64,000 nt of DNA from Castor canadensis (lineage: Eukaryota > Chordata > Mammalia > Rodentia > Castoridae). Location of the stretch: contig NC_133392.1 of the NCBI RefSeq assembly GCF_047511655.1, positions 89,397,042-89,461,041 of the forward strand. The letters run 5' to 3'. A model generated the notes under the pieces. It had not been told where the DNA came from. It saw nothing but the letters and a program-made list of their open reading frames with translations, and searched no databases. The position numbers and the translations under genes were made by a program. The stretch's first letter is position 1, and the number at the start of each line of letters is the position of its first letter. This document shows, one piece after another, positions 11,330 to 22,799 of this stretch.

Positions 11330-14099
11330 GTGAAAATCATGCTGCAAATATTTTTTTGTTTTCAGGACATTTTAATGTGAAGTGCTGCTGTGCATTCTTG
11401 CTACATAATTTTACATAATTAAAACTAAGGGACACGGACAAAGCACATTGAAAAAGTTCACTTGATTTTGAGTGGATCAGTGTAATAATGAGGATACTGT
11501 GAGAGAATAAATAAGCGTAAAATGCACTAGATTATAAGGACAATGAAGTCAGGGACCTTACTCTTTTGTAACTGTACAATGGCTGGTGCTAAAATAAGCA
11601 CCAAGAGTTGATACAAAAACCATCAACTGTTGCGGCAGTGAAGCAAGTTACACAGTGTGATCCCCTTGGGCCAGTTCTCCTTTCAGTTTAGGTGACATTC
11701 AGACAAGGCTGACTGACCTGTAGGTATGAACGTCAATGGAGCACAGGTGGTCATAAGTAGAGCAAGCCTCGTGAGAGAGAATGTGAACTTTGACATCACA
11801 GTAGCAGCTCTGCTACTTCCTTGCTCTGCAAACTTACTGAACTTTTCAGTCCCTTAGGATTCTCTACACTTTATAAAGTGCAGGAAATTGGAAAGACTAC
11901 CACAGGATTATCATAAGGATTAGTGCAGTATTAGAGTCACATACTTAATTTCTTAAACAGTGAATTTTATCCAAATGTTCATCTTGATGCATAATAATAT
12001 CAGTTATGTCACTTTCTTGCATAGAAATCCTCTTTTCCACTCACGGTCTATAAAATTGTCTGATTTTCCCAGTCTAATGTTACTCAAAATTTTCCTAAGC
12101 CGTAAGTTGTGTCTTTTCCATATTTCTAGACTTTTCCTCAGTTTTTCCTTCCTGACACTCTATGGTCCAAGCAATTTATTGCCCGCATTGTTCTCCAAGC
12201 CCCCTGGCTGACTCTGTACATTTACACCTGTAATTCTTCTGCTTAAAATATTTTACTTCCAATCTTTACATGCTAAAATTTAACCAATTCTTCAAATTCC
12301 TTTCCTCTTTGTGTAACTTTCTCTATCTCCCCCCCAACTCTATTGAATCTCTCTCTTTTATGAACTACATGGCATTGTAGTGTAGGTTTGTAACATGTAG
12401 GTCTGTGTTAAAGTCACAATTATTGCTTATTTGTTTTGTTACCCTAAGCATGATTCTTGACCTCTCTCGTCCTTCATTACCTCATGGGTAGTGGGATAAT
12501 AATGAAGACTAGCACATAAGGTTGTTCCTGTTTTCATTTATTCAACATTTATTTGCTTTCTGCTTGCTATGTGCCAAACAAATCTTCTTCCCTCTGTGGT
12601 GCATGCTGACACCAGTGAAGAATAGATACTACATACAGGAATAAAAAATAGTACCTACATATTACAGACACTGTGTTGTGAAAGAATGCAACAGGGTGAT
12701 CTGATAAGGAGAATGAGAAGATGGAGAACTGCTTTAGGTAGAAAGCCACTGAGGCCTTGTCTAAAAGACAACTAAGATCTGAAGGATGTGAAAGAAACAA
12801 CAGTTCCTGTATAAAGGGGAATGCAAAGTTCTTTGACACAGATGTAGAAAAGAACTGAATGACTCTAAGAAATGGTAGGAGCTGGTGGCACTGGAGATTG
12901 ACAATCGGATTGTAAAATGTCCTTGGAGAAATAGACAATGACTGAATCTTTCAAAGCTTCAAAACAAATACAAGAGGGTTGTAATTTTGCTTTAATTACA
13001 CAGAAAGTCACTGAAGGGCTTGAAGAATCAGAGTCTGATAATCAAGTTATGTTTTGGGAAAGTGATGCTGGTTGCTGCTGTAGTGAGCAAGAGTGGTGAT
13101 TGGGAGACAATTGGCGGGGTTGGACTTGTGTTAAATTACATCATATATAAAATACTTAATATATAACAGTACATAAACAGTACATATTACAAACATTCAG
13201 TAAATGGTAGACCTCTAATATTTTGTCATTTCCTTTCAACTTTATATTATTCTACCTACATATTGGTTTACATATTATTTATGTCTTTGTTGCTCATCTC
13301 TACATCTCAGTCCTGCTCAGTAGATGTTGTTGAATTGAATTCAATTCTTTTTATGAATGCAGGAACCATGTAGCTCCTATAAATCCACAGCTCAGTACTG
13401 ATACTTTGTTAATTGTTCACTGAATAAACTTAACCAGAAAGTTGAGAGAAAGAGAACTCTGTTTCATCTTAGGATCTTTGTTTTGGACTTAGTTGTGTAG
13501 GAGGAGCATGTGGGATGTTGTATGAATGCCATAAATGTATAGGAGCCTTTCACTATTTTTATTTGCTTTCAATGCATGTCAGAACATATATTACTCTATA
13601 TTCATGCTTTTAAATAATAGGCAACTACTTGCATCCAACTATTTGTACATCAACACAAATCTTCACTCTCATGCCCAAAGCCACTGATAGTATGGCCTTT
13701 CTTTTCCTCTTGGCTTGGACTCAGTTTCCCAAAATAGAACACAAAAAACCCAGTACAATTAAAACTGCTACCGAAAATGAAATATAGTTCTTGTCCTAGG
13801 CTAATTTGTCTTTATCTGCCATTCCAGGTGCTTAGATTTGGAACTCTAAGTTTCAAATATGGTGCTTTACAGGAAAATGATTCAAGTTACAAACAGTACT
13901 CAATAAATATTATTCATGTAGTCTTTGAGCATCATTAATGTGCTTAGTTCTGTGCTCATTCTATTAAAATAAATTTAAAATATTATAATAAGGTCTCTGA
14001 TATAAACATGTGTATAATTTAAACTATATTTTATTTGTAAGCATATTGAGTTATTTTCTAATTTGAAATCAATTATTTTTTAGGTTGAGGTGGATTCTT
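11330..14099 (+). other. Sequence downstream of copy A exon 7, no gene seen
   Basis: About 11012-13535 has no counterpart in the right arm, and 13535-14099 matches 28385-28949. The exon 8 expected next never appears. Open frames here lack family similarity. The segment ends at the junction with the antisense L1. Confidence 0.7.
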
Positions 14100-15033
14100 T
14101 TTTTTTTTTTTTTTCATTTTTCTTTTATTATTCATATGTGCATACAAGGCTTGGTTTATTTCTCCCCCCTGCCCCCACCCCCTCCCTTACCACCCACTCC
14201 ACCCCCTCCCGCTCCCCCCCTCAATACCCAGCAGAAACTATTTTGCCCTTATCTCTAATTTTGTTGTAGAGAGAGTATAAGCAATAATAGGAAGGAACAA
14301 GGGGTTTTGCTGGTTGAGATAAGGATAGCTATACAGGGCATTGACTCACATTGATTTCCTGTGCGTGGGTGTTACCTTCTAGGTTAATTCTTTTTAATCT
14401 AACCTTTTCTCTAGTTCCTGGTCCCCTTTTCCTATTGGCCTCAGTTGCTTTAAGGTATCTGCTTTAGTTTCTCTGCATTAAGGGCAACAAATGCTAGCTA
14501 GTTTTTTAGGTGTCTTACCTATCCTCACCCCTCCCTTGTGTGCTCTCGCTTTTATCATGTGCTCATAGTCCAATCCCCTTGTTGTGTTTGCCCTTGATCT
14601 AATGTCCACATATGAGGGAGAACATACGATTTTTGGTCTTTTGGGCCAGGCTAACCTCACTCAGAATGATGTTCTCCAATTCCATCCATTTACCAGCGAA
14701 TGATAGCATTTCATTCTTCTTCGTGGCTGCATAAAATTCCATTCTGTATAGATACCACATTTTCTTAATCCATTCATCAGTGGTGGGGCATTTTGGCTGT
14801 TTCCATAACTTGGCTATTGTGAATAGTGCCGCAATAAACATGGGTGTGCAGGTGCCTCTGGAGTAACTTGTGTCACAGTCTTTTGGGTATATCCCCAAGA
14901 GTGGTGTTGCTGGATCAAATGGTAGATTAATGTTTAGCTTTTTAAGTAGCCTCCAGATTTTTTTCCAGAGTGGTTGTACTAGTTTACATTCCCACCAACA
15001 GTGTAAGAGGGTTCCTTTTTCCCCGCATCCTCA

Positions 15034-15708
15034 TCAACACCTGTTGTTCGTGGTGTTGCTAATGATGGCTGTTTTAACAGGGGTGAGGTGGAATCTTAGT
15101 GTGGTTTTAATTTGCATTTCCTTTATTGCTAGAGATGATGAGCATTTTTTCATGTGTTTTTTGGCCATTTGAATTTCTTTTTTTGAGTAAGTTCTGTTTA
15201 GTTCACTTGCCCATTTCTTTATTGGTTCATTAGTTTTGGGAGAATTTAGTTTTTTAAGTTCCCTATATATTCTGGTTATCAGTCCTTTGTCTGATGTGTA
15301 GCTGGCAAATATTTTCTCCCAATCTGTGGGTGTTCTCTTTAGTTTAGAAACCATTTCTTTTGATGAACAAAAGCTTTTTAGTTTTATGAGGTCCCATTTA
15401 TCTATGCTATCTCTTAGTTGCTGTGCTGCTGGGGTTTCATTGAGAAAGTTCTTACCTATACCTTCTAACTCCAGAGTATTTCCTACTCTTTCCTGTGTCA
15501 ACTTTAGAGTTTGTGGTCTGATATTAAGATCCTTGATCCATTTTGAGTTAATATTGGTATAGGGTGATATACAGGGATGTAGTTTCAGTTTTTTGCAGAC
15601 TGCTAACCAGTTTTCCCAGCAGTTTTTGTTGAAGAGGCTGCTATTTCTCCATCGTATATTTTTAGCTCCTTTGTCAAAGACAAGTTGGTTATAGTTGTGT
15701 GGCTTCAT
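15034..15708 (-). pseudogene. L1 ORF2 C-terminal region
   Basis: A 224-codon open frame encodes the typical C-terminal part of L1 ORF2p: [19 protein letters not shown], the segment [32 protein letters not shown], and [15 protein letters not shown]. It is the longest intact piece of this element. Further ORF2 sequence lies at 15879-16166. Confidence 0.9.
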
Positions 15709-16278
15709 ATCTGGGTCCTCTATTCTGTTCCACTGGTCTTCATATCTGTTTTTGTGCCAGTACCATGCTGTTTTAATTGTTAATGCTTTGTAATATAGTT
15801 TGAAGTCAGGTATCGTGATACCTCCAGCATTGTTCTTTTTATTGAGTATTGCCTTGGCTATTCGTGGCCTCTGTGTTTCTATATAAATTTCACAATAGAT
15901 TTTTCAATCTCTTTAATGAATGTCATTGGAATTTTGTTGGGAACTGCATTAAACATGTGGATTACTTTTGGGAGTATAGACATTTTTACTATGTTGATTC
16001 TACCAATCCATGAGCATGGGACATCTCTGCACTTTCTATAGTCTTCCTCAATCTCTTTCTTCAGAAGTTTATAGTTTTCCTTGTAGAGGTCATTCACATC
16101 TTTTGTTAGGTTTACACCTAGGTATTTGATTTTTTTTGAGGCTATTGTAAATGGAATTGTTTTCATGTATTCTTTTTCAGTTTGCTCATTATTGGTGTAT
16201 AGAAATGCTAATGATTTTTCTATGTTGATTTTATATCCTGCTACCTTGCTGTAGCTTATTGATGATGTCTAGAAGCTT

Positions 16279-16883
16279 CTAAGTAGACCTTTTTGGATTT
16301 TTAAGGTATAGTATCATTTTGTCTGCAAATAGGGATATTTTGACAGTTTCTTTACCTATTTGTATTTCTTTTATTCCTTCTTCTTGCCTAATTGCTCTGG
16401 CTAGGAATTCCAGTACTATGTTGAATAGGAGTGGAGATAGTGGGCATCCTTGTCTGGTTCCTGATTTTAGAGGGAATGGTTTCAGTTTTTCTCCATTAAG
16501 TATAATGCTGGCTGTAGGTTTGTCATATATAGCTTTTATAATGTTGAGGTACTTTCCTTCTATTCCTAGTTTTCTTAGAGCTTTTATCATGAAATGGTGT
16601 TGGATATTATCAAAGGCTTTTTCTGCATCTATTGAGATGATCAAGTGGTTTTTGTCTTTGCTTCTGTTAATGTGGTTTATTACATTTGAGTTTGTATGTT
16701 GAACCACCCCTGCACTTCTGGGATGAAGCCTACTTGGTCGTGGTGAATAATCTTTTTGATCTGCTGTTGAATTTGGTTTGCCATTATTTTGTGGAGGATT
16801 TTTGCATCAATGTTCATTAAAGAGATTGGCCTATAGTTCTCCTTTTTGGAGGTGTCTTTGCCTGGTTTTTGGATAAGTGTCAT
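16279..16883 (-). pseudogene. L1 ORF2 reverse transcriptase domain, broken
   Basis: Two overlapping minus-strand frames carry RT motifs: [20 protein letters not shown], then [15 protein letters not shown], then [19 protein letters not shown], and [11 protein letters not shown]. The catalytic FADD box reads FADK, so the second aspartate is replaced. A frame break lies near 16690. Confidence 0.9.
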
Positions 16884-17309
16884 ACTGGCTTCATAAAATG
16901 TGTTAGGCAGTTTTCCTTCCCTTTCAATTTCATGGAACAGTTTAAGGAGGGTTGATATTAGTTCTTCTTTAAAGGTCTTATAGAATTCATCAGAGAATCC
17001 ATCAGGTCCTTGACTTTTCTTTTTGGGGAGTCTCTTGATTGCTGCTTCAATTTCATTTTGTGTTATAGGTCTACAGGTGATTAATTTCCTCTTGGTTCAG
17101 TTTTGGATGATCATATGTATCTAGAAATCTGTCCATTTCTTTAACATTTTCAAATTTATTTGAATATAGGTTCTCGAAGTAGTCTCTGATGATTTCCTGG
17201 ATTTCCATGGTGTTTTGGTTGTCTCCCCTTTTGCATTCCTGATTCTACTAATTTGGGTTTTTTTCTCTCCTCATTTTAGTCAGGTTTGCCAAGGGTCTTT
17301 CGATCCTGT

Positions 17310-18250
17310 TTATTTTTTCAAAGAACCAAGTTTTTGTTTCATTAAGTCTTTGTATGTTTTTTTTTTGGTTTCTATTTTGTTGATTTCAGCTCTTATTTTT
17401 ATTATTTTTCTCTTTCTATTTGTTTTGGGATTTGCTTGTTCTTGTTTTTCTGGGAGTTTGAGATGTATCATTAAGTCATTGATTTGGGATCTTTCAGTCT
17501 TTTTAATATATGGCCTCATGGCTATAAACTTTCCTCTCAGGACTGCCTTTGCTGTGTCCCATAGGTTCCAGTAGGTTGTGTTTTCATTTTCATTGATTTC
17601 CAGGAACTTTTTAATTTCCTCTAATATTTCATCAATGATCCATTGTTCATTAAGTAATGAGTTATTTAGTTTCCAGCTGTTTGCATGTTTTTTGTCTTTA
17701 CTTTTGTTGTTGAGTTCTACTTTTACTGCATTGTGATCAGATAGTATGCACAGTATAATTTCTATTTTCTTATATTTGCTGAGGCTTGCTTTGTGCCCTA
17801 GGATATGATCTATTTTGGAGAAGGTTCCATGGTCTGCTGAGAAGAATGTATATTGTGTAGAAGTTGGATGAAATATTCTGTAGACATCAAATAGGTCCAT
17901 TTGATCTACTGTATATTTTAGATCTTGGATTTCTTTATTGATTTTTTGTTTGGATGACCTATCTATTGACCTATCTATTGATGATAATGGGGTGTTAAAG
18001 TCTCCCACAACCACTTGTTGGCGTTAATATATGCTTTTTGGTCTTTCAGTGTATGTTTGATGAAATTGGATGTGTTGACATTGGGTGCATACAGGTTGAT
18101 GATTATTATTTCCTTTTGGTCTATTTCCCCTTTTGTTAGTATGGAATGTCCTTCTTTATCTCGTTTGATCCATGTAGGTTTGAAGTCTACTTTGCCAGAG
18201 ATAAGTATTGCTACTCCTGCCTGTTTTCGGGAGCCATTGGCTTGGTAAAT
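17310..18250 (-). pseudogene. L1 ORF2 endonuclease domain, broken
   Basis: Minus-strand frames encode the APE-type endonuclease: GWKKIYQANGSRKQAGVAIL near 18240, IIIINLYAPN near 18080, [13 protein letters not shown] near 18000 and KIDHILGHK and SDHNAVKVE near 17750-17830. The frame changes near 18000. The first part of the domain is missing because of the upstream deletion. The element cannot make intact ORF2p. Confidence 0.88.
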
Positions 18251-19274
18251 TTTCTTCCAGCCAGAGGTAGGGAGAGAGAGAAAAAAAAAAAAGAGTCTGG
18301 AGACAGTTCTGAGAATGATATCTGCGACTGTGGCTTGCCTGTCTGCTGCTGTCAGCCTGCTGTTGCTGGAGGTGTTATTTATGCAGATCTCAGGGGTGAG
18401 CTTAGCACTCACTTGGCCCCACAGGCTTTGTTTACTCAGAGTTCTCCTGTGCTGGGGGAGGTGACACTGCACCTGCTTTCTTAGGCCTGCATGTTTGTTT
18501 ACAGCTCCCATGGGAAGTGGGTCTTCCCCCCTCTCCTGTGGAGTTTTCCTCCCCTGCCACTCTCACAAGCTTTCCTGCTCCTGATTACTGGGCGGTGCTG
18601 CTGCTCCTGCCAGCCAGTGTTTGTTTACAGTTCACGTGGGAAGTGGGTCTTCCCTCTTCTCCTGTGGAGTTTTCCTCCCCTGCCACTCTCACAAGCTTTC
18701 CTGCTCCTGGTTGCTGGGCACGCGCCTGGCTCCCACCAGAGGCTCTCTGGCCCGCCCGGCTTGTTTATTTACAGTTCCTGGAAGGATTCCCTTCCCCCAA
18801 TCTTTGGCGCTCAATGCACCCCACCCTCTTTCCTACGTGCCTTTATTGTTCTTATTGCTTATGACTCAGTTTCTCTTTTTTCCCCAGGTGAAGGTCGGTC
18901 TGTCCAGGGGGCTATGCTGATCTGGCCCAGGCTTGTCTGTGGAAGTACCACATACCGCTTAGCTCACCTTGTCTGCATCTTCCCAAGCCGGGCATCTGGT
19001 GGCCCAGGGGCCCTCCTGGTGTCTTTGTTAACATGAAGTGGAGATGTTTTGCATCGGCTGGAGGTGTGGAGGGGTCAAAGTTTTGCGTCTTCATGGTGGT
19101 TTTGCCTGCAAAGTGTGTCTACAGTGTCTCTCCAAGATTTCATATAGGAGGCACGCTTTCTGCTTCCTCCTTCTAGCTGCCATCTTGGAAAATCCCCCAG
19201 AAGTCTGACTTTTCAATAGAAGCTGAATATTTCCTTTCCTTTAATTTATCATTTTTGTTGTTATTATTAGTAGG

Positions 19275-19505
19275 TCTTTTGAGAGGCAGATTCTCACTTT
19301 GTATCTCAAATCAGTCTGGAACTCCTGATCCTATTGCCTTAGCCTCCCAAGTGCTGGGATCATAGAGCTGTACCATCAAGCCCAGCTAAATTCTGACTTA
19401 AAAACATTTTTTTTCCTTTTCTTTTTTGTGGTACTGGGTTTTGAACTCAGGGCTTCATGCTTGTGAGGCAAGCACTCTGCCTCTTGTGCTGCACCTCCAG
19501 CCCAG
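19275..19505 (-). mobile_element. B1-like SINE followed by a tRNA-derived SINE, antisense
   Basis: The first part (19275-19385) reads as the complement of a 7SL-type element: CCTCCCAAGTGCTGGGATC. The second (19423-19505) reads TGGTACTGGGTTTTGAACTC, then GCTTCATGCTTGTGAGG, the complement of the local tRNA SINE. Both are shared with copy C at 54840-55054. Confidence 0.75.
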
Positions 19506-19722
19506 AATTCTGAATTTTAAACTCTGCCAAATGCACTGTCTTTTTATGAAATATAGGACCAGGTTAAAATTTATCATGTTTGATTATTCAAGGATATCAC
19601 TTTAGGAAATTCATACTTTCCAAGCTGTCAATTAAAAACTTTCTAACCTAACCTACACACACACCCTTTCTTTTATAATGAGCACCATTCACTTAATTCA
19701 AACTGCATGACACCGTTCTTAC

Positions 19723-19956
19723 CTGTTCCAACATCAAAATCATCTCCTGGTGCTGTCCATGTGGGATTGATTTTGTCCCCATCGAGGGTGGCATGAAGGT
19801 CTGTGATTTGACTTGGTGGGAACAGGTCAGGCAATGGACCACTGGGAACATCTGACATCACAAACGCATCTCCAGTTGCTGTTCTGCTGAAACTGTCCAG
19901 CACTGTCTGAGCATCGTCGTCAATTTCAAGTCTTGGTGGGTTCCTCTTGATTTCCC
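19723..19956 (-). pseudogene. CLCA4: Copy B exon 13: FnIII-like region
   Basis: The exon has 234 nt with acceptor ATGCAG|G and donor ACAG|GTAAGA. It encodes [20 protein letters not shown], then [17 protein letters not shown], then [20 protein letters not shown] and a [11 protein letters not shown] end. It is one codon longer than copy C exon 13. No last exon follows, because the L1 begins at 19200. Confidence 0.92.
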
Positions 19957-20718
19957 CTGCATTAAAAACTCTCTACTTTAAAAGGGGAAAACTGTACTAG
20001 TATTTTTACAATTCAATGAATCACCTTCCCATTCCTTCATGCCTTTCATTTTTTTTGTTTTTTCATATGTATGGCTATGTTTTACTAAGTCCTGTGACAC
20101 AATCATAAGTATTCAATTGGTGGGAGAATTTTCCTTTGATATTCTCACCAGGAAGTTGTAGGACCACATTGGATAACAAATTATTTTGGAAAGAAAACTA
20201 CACTAAATGAGAATAATTCATACAATTCAACATATGCATTTAAAACAAACATTTCTTTATTTTTGAAATTATCTCAAAGCTAAGGGTTTACCTGGGGAAA
20301 TCATTCCAAGTTCCTTTCCAACCACTGGGCAGTTCCTTCCCTCCCTCCTACAAGCGCACTTCTGATTGTATTCTAATTGCTAATGAAAAGCCCCAAATGT
20401 TGCAAGATAAGGGACCAGACAAAGAAAAGCTAGCATTAAAATGCATTCTTAATGATTATCATCTTAATTTATACTTCTTTTTTTTTTTGACATAAGAACA
20501 TTTCAAATGAAAGTTTACTCTTACAGCACCTGTCATCTGAAGGATAAATCCTGCTACCGATTCACACTTAGGCTTACAATGTATTGGGTTATTATCTTTG
20601 TCCTGACCTGAAAATTGGGCATATTACTGCTGATATGATTAAGGTGTTCCATAGTTACATGATACCAGCTGAAAGGCTTTGAATTCTCCTGAGGTATCTG
20701 GAAGCAATTAATAGAACT

Positions 20719-20810
20719 TTTTTTTTTTTTTTGTGGAGCTGGGGTTTGAACTCAGGGCTTCATGCTTGCTAGGCGGGCACTCTACCAGTTGAGCCACTCC
20801 ATCAGCACCA
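20719..20810 (-). mobile_element. tRNA-derived SINE, antisense
   Basis: A T-run, then GGGGTTTGAACTCAGGGC and TGCTAGGCGGGCACTCTACC, the complement of the tRNA SINE. Shared with copy C at 56299-56391, in intron 12. Confidence 0.8.
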
Positions 20811-20933
20811 GAAATTCATTCCAGAAATGGAAAAAGCTATACTTTGAGTTGTTAAATATTTGAAGACTTAGTTATATAAAATCACAAATATTTTTAAGCT
20901 CTGAGTGGATTTTAGATACCATGAGGTACTCAC

Positions 20934-21029
20934 CATTCACTACCCAGCCTGATATGAAAGCGGCTCTATTTGCAGGACTCTGTAAGCTTTGCCTGGCAGA
21001 GTTTGTTCCTCCATGAGCCCTCACTTTTG
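20934..21029 (-). pseudogene. CLCA4: Copy B exon 12, truncated
   Basis: Only the 3' 96 nt remain, encoding [20 protein letters not shown] and [12 protein letters not shown] with a good GTGAGT donor. The first 75 nt present in copy C (56516-56686) are missing. The break at 21029 continues with sequence matching about 58247 in the copy C region, so about 1.6 kb is deleted. Confidence 0.9.
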
Positions 21030-21334
21030 TTGCACCAAAGAACACTTTGCCAACAAGTTGAAGATAGAATTATAAAATGACTGAACAAATTACATCACAA
21101 AAGATACTGACAGAAACTTGCAATAATTCAGAAGTGTATCAAATTGCACACTGATCTCAAACAGAGGATTCAGTTCCCAGAATAACCCAGACTCTGGATA
21201 AAGGTTTTTATGCGCCACTCATCCATCCAGACCAGGGAGAAGAGACTGGCCAGCACTGTTTCCTGCTTTTGTACAGTCAGACCTGGCATCTGATGCTCAG
21301 TGATCTTCCTTCCTTCCTTCCCTTCTACCCTATC

Positions 21335-21419
21335 TCTTTTTGTAGTACTGGGGTTTGAACTCAGGGCCTCGTGCTTACTAGGAAGTTGCTCTACCACTTG
21401 AGCCACTCCACTAGCTCAG
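21335..21419 (-). mobile_element. tRNA-derived SINE, antisense
   Basis: TAGTACTGGGGTTTGAACTC, then a GCTCTACCACTTGAGCCACTCC end. Preceded by a short CTTC repeat. The copy C counterpart is at 58872-58954. Confidence 0.8.
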
Positions 21420-21748
21420 ATGTTCTTGAAGATGCCTGCCCTAAAAAGAATTGCCCAGAATTCTTGATTCTGTACCAACCTTCTGAACGAGATCTTGTTA
21501 ACTGGGGATAGGTATTGACTCTCTAGATGGCAGACAAAAATGATGACAATAAATAATATTTATTGGAAAGTTACAATGTGCGAGCCTCTTACTAAGCACT
21601 TTGTAGGTTTACCTGATGGTCCTGCTATTCCATCACTATCCTTCTCAACTCTTTTTGTGCCTGTCTTACCGCCCTACTTTGCCACAGAGACCCATACCAA
21701 TCCCGAGTTAAGAAAACATCCATTTATTCCTAAAATCCTGTGAATTAC

Positions 21749-22016
21749 CTGCTCCATTATCCAAAAGTTCCAAAACTTCTGTGTTTCCTTCATTTGATTC
21801 AATGATAGCTGTCACACTGGCTCCAATGATAGGTATGTAGCCCTGTAGAACTTCTGCATAAACAATCATTGGGTTGGGGAAGCTGTTGGAGTTTTTATTC
21901 ATTTTAGCATTCACTGTGATCGGAGGCACAGAAGAACTTGCTGCCCGAGAAGTCACTGTCATAGTTAGTGTTTCTGAGTTTGCTTTGGCCTGAAGATGGT
22001 AAGTCCAAATGCCCAC
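21749..22016 (-). pseudogene. CLCA4: Copy B exon 11
   Basis: The exon has 268 nt with acceptor TTTCAG|GTG and donor GCAG|GTAATT. It encodes [20 protein letters not shown], then [20 protein letters not shown], and ends [10 protein letters not shown]. It differs from copy C exon 11 at only about five nucleotides, much closer than the neighbouring exon 10. Confidence 0.92.
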
Positions 22017-22583
22017 CTGAAATTGTCGATGGAAATATACAGTAAGTATCCAGAGTCAAACTATCCTTGTTTCCATTATGCAATTGTAAAATTGCAACAG
22101 TGTGGTGAAAAAAACAGGCTTTGAGGGTTTTCCGGTTTTAAAAATTGTAAACTGAGGCAGTTCAGGCATATCACCGAGAATGCTATGCATGGTATCTATA
22201 CTTTGTGACATCTTGGCTATAAAAATTGCTTCAGTTTTGGCCTTTTTTCTACCTTCAGAGTCACAGATTCTATGACCCTGGTAGCATTAGGAAGGAAGGG
22301 CTCTGTAGCTGTCTCTACACCAACTTACACAAATTGTGCCTATTCTTCATCCTTACAGTTCTTCGACTCCCTTGTCTTCCTTCTTTCATCCTTCCTCTTC
22401 TCTGCCATTGTAATTATTAGGATCACACAGCCCAGAAAAGTGCACAGTATTTTATCTTAATTTTCAAGGTGATATAGTCATTAACACATTTGTGATATAA
22501 TCATTGACACATTTGTGACATGAAACAATAGATTTTCACCTTAAAAAATTTTTTTAGAGTCATTCAAACTGGTGATTGCTTAC

Positions 22584-22799
22584 CTATGCAGTTCCTGGAA
22601 TAGTAAGATAAGCCATTTTGGAAGCACTATCCACTGTGAAATTTGTGATTGATTTTCCACTGGGATTCCAGAGAGAAATTTTGGGAGGCTCTTTGTTCCA
22701 TGTGACTTGAAAATATGTGTCCTTTCCCACGGTGCTGTCAATGATTACAGTGTCATTCATCCAGGAATCACTGTTCAGTGTTGATCCCTTACTTTCCAG
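22584..22799 (-). pseudogene. CLCA4: Copy B exon 10 ending in TAG
   Basis: The exon has 216 nt. It encodes [20 protein letters not shown], then [14 protein letters not shown], and ends [11 protein letters not shown] followed by TAG at 22584-22586, immediately before the GTAAGC donor. Copy C has CAG there. It differs from copy C exon 10 at about 12 of 72 residues. Confidence 0.9.

Larger units (their letters stand above)
1..14099 (+). repeat. Left arm of a large inverted segmental duplication
   Basis: This block reads as the reverse complement of about 28385-41590. The outermost visible bases pair with 41579-41589, so the arm continues past the left edge of the window. Homology ends on the inner side at 14098-14099, directly before the T-run of an L1. 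Exon 1, its promoter, exon 6, part of exon 5, several SINEs and long intron stretches are shared with the other arm at high identity by eye. The arms differ by scattered substitutions and by large independent indels: exons 2-3 are missing here, while exon 4, most of exon 5 and exon 7 are missing from the partner. Identity was not computed. Confidence 0.93.
14100..19200 (-). mobile_element. Near-full-length LINE-1, ORF1-deleted, at the palindrome centre
   Basis: This is an L1 on the minus strand. Its poly(A) appears as a T-run at 14100-14115 and its 5' end (CTGCCATCTTGGAAAATCCC on the plus strand) is at about 19198. The 5' UTR contains two tandem similar units near 18490-18720. At about 18260 the 5' UTR joins directly to the endonuclease part of ORF2, so ORF1 and the start of ORF2 are missing. 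ORF2 pieces follow: endonuclease (17310-18250), reverse transcriptase (16279-16900) and C-terminal region (15034-15708), with frame breaks. No target-site duplication is visible: the flanks at 14099 and 19201 differ. Confidence 0.92.

Noticed and set aside
18491-19036. 181-codon plus-strand open frame
   Set aside because: It is the antisense of the L1 5' UTR; its repeated peptide comes from the tandem 5' UTR units.
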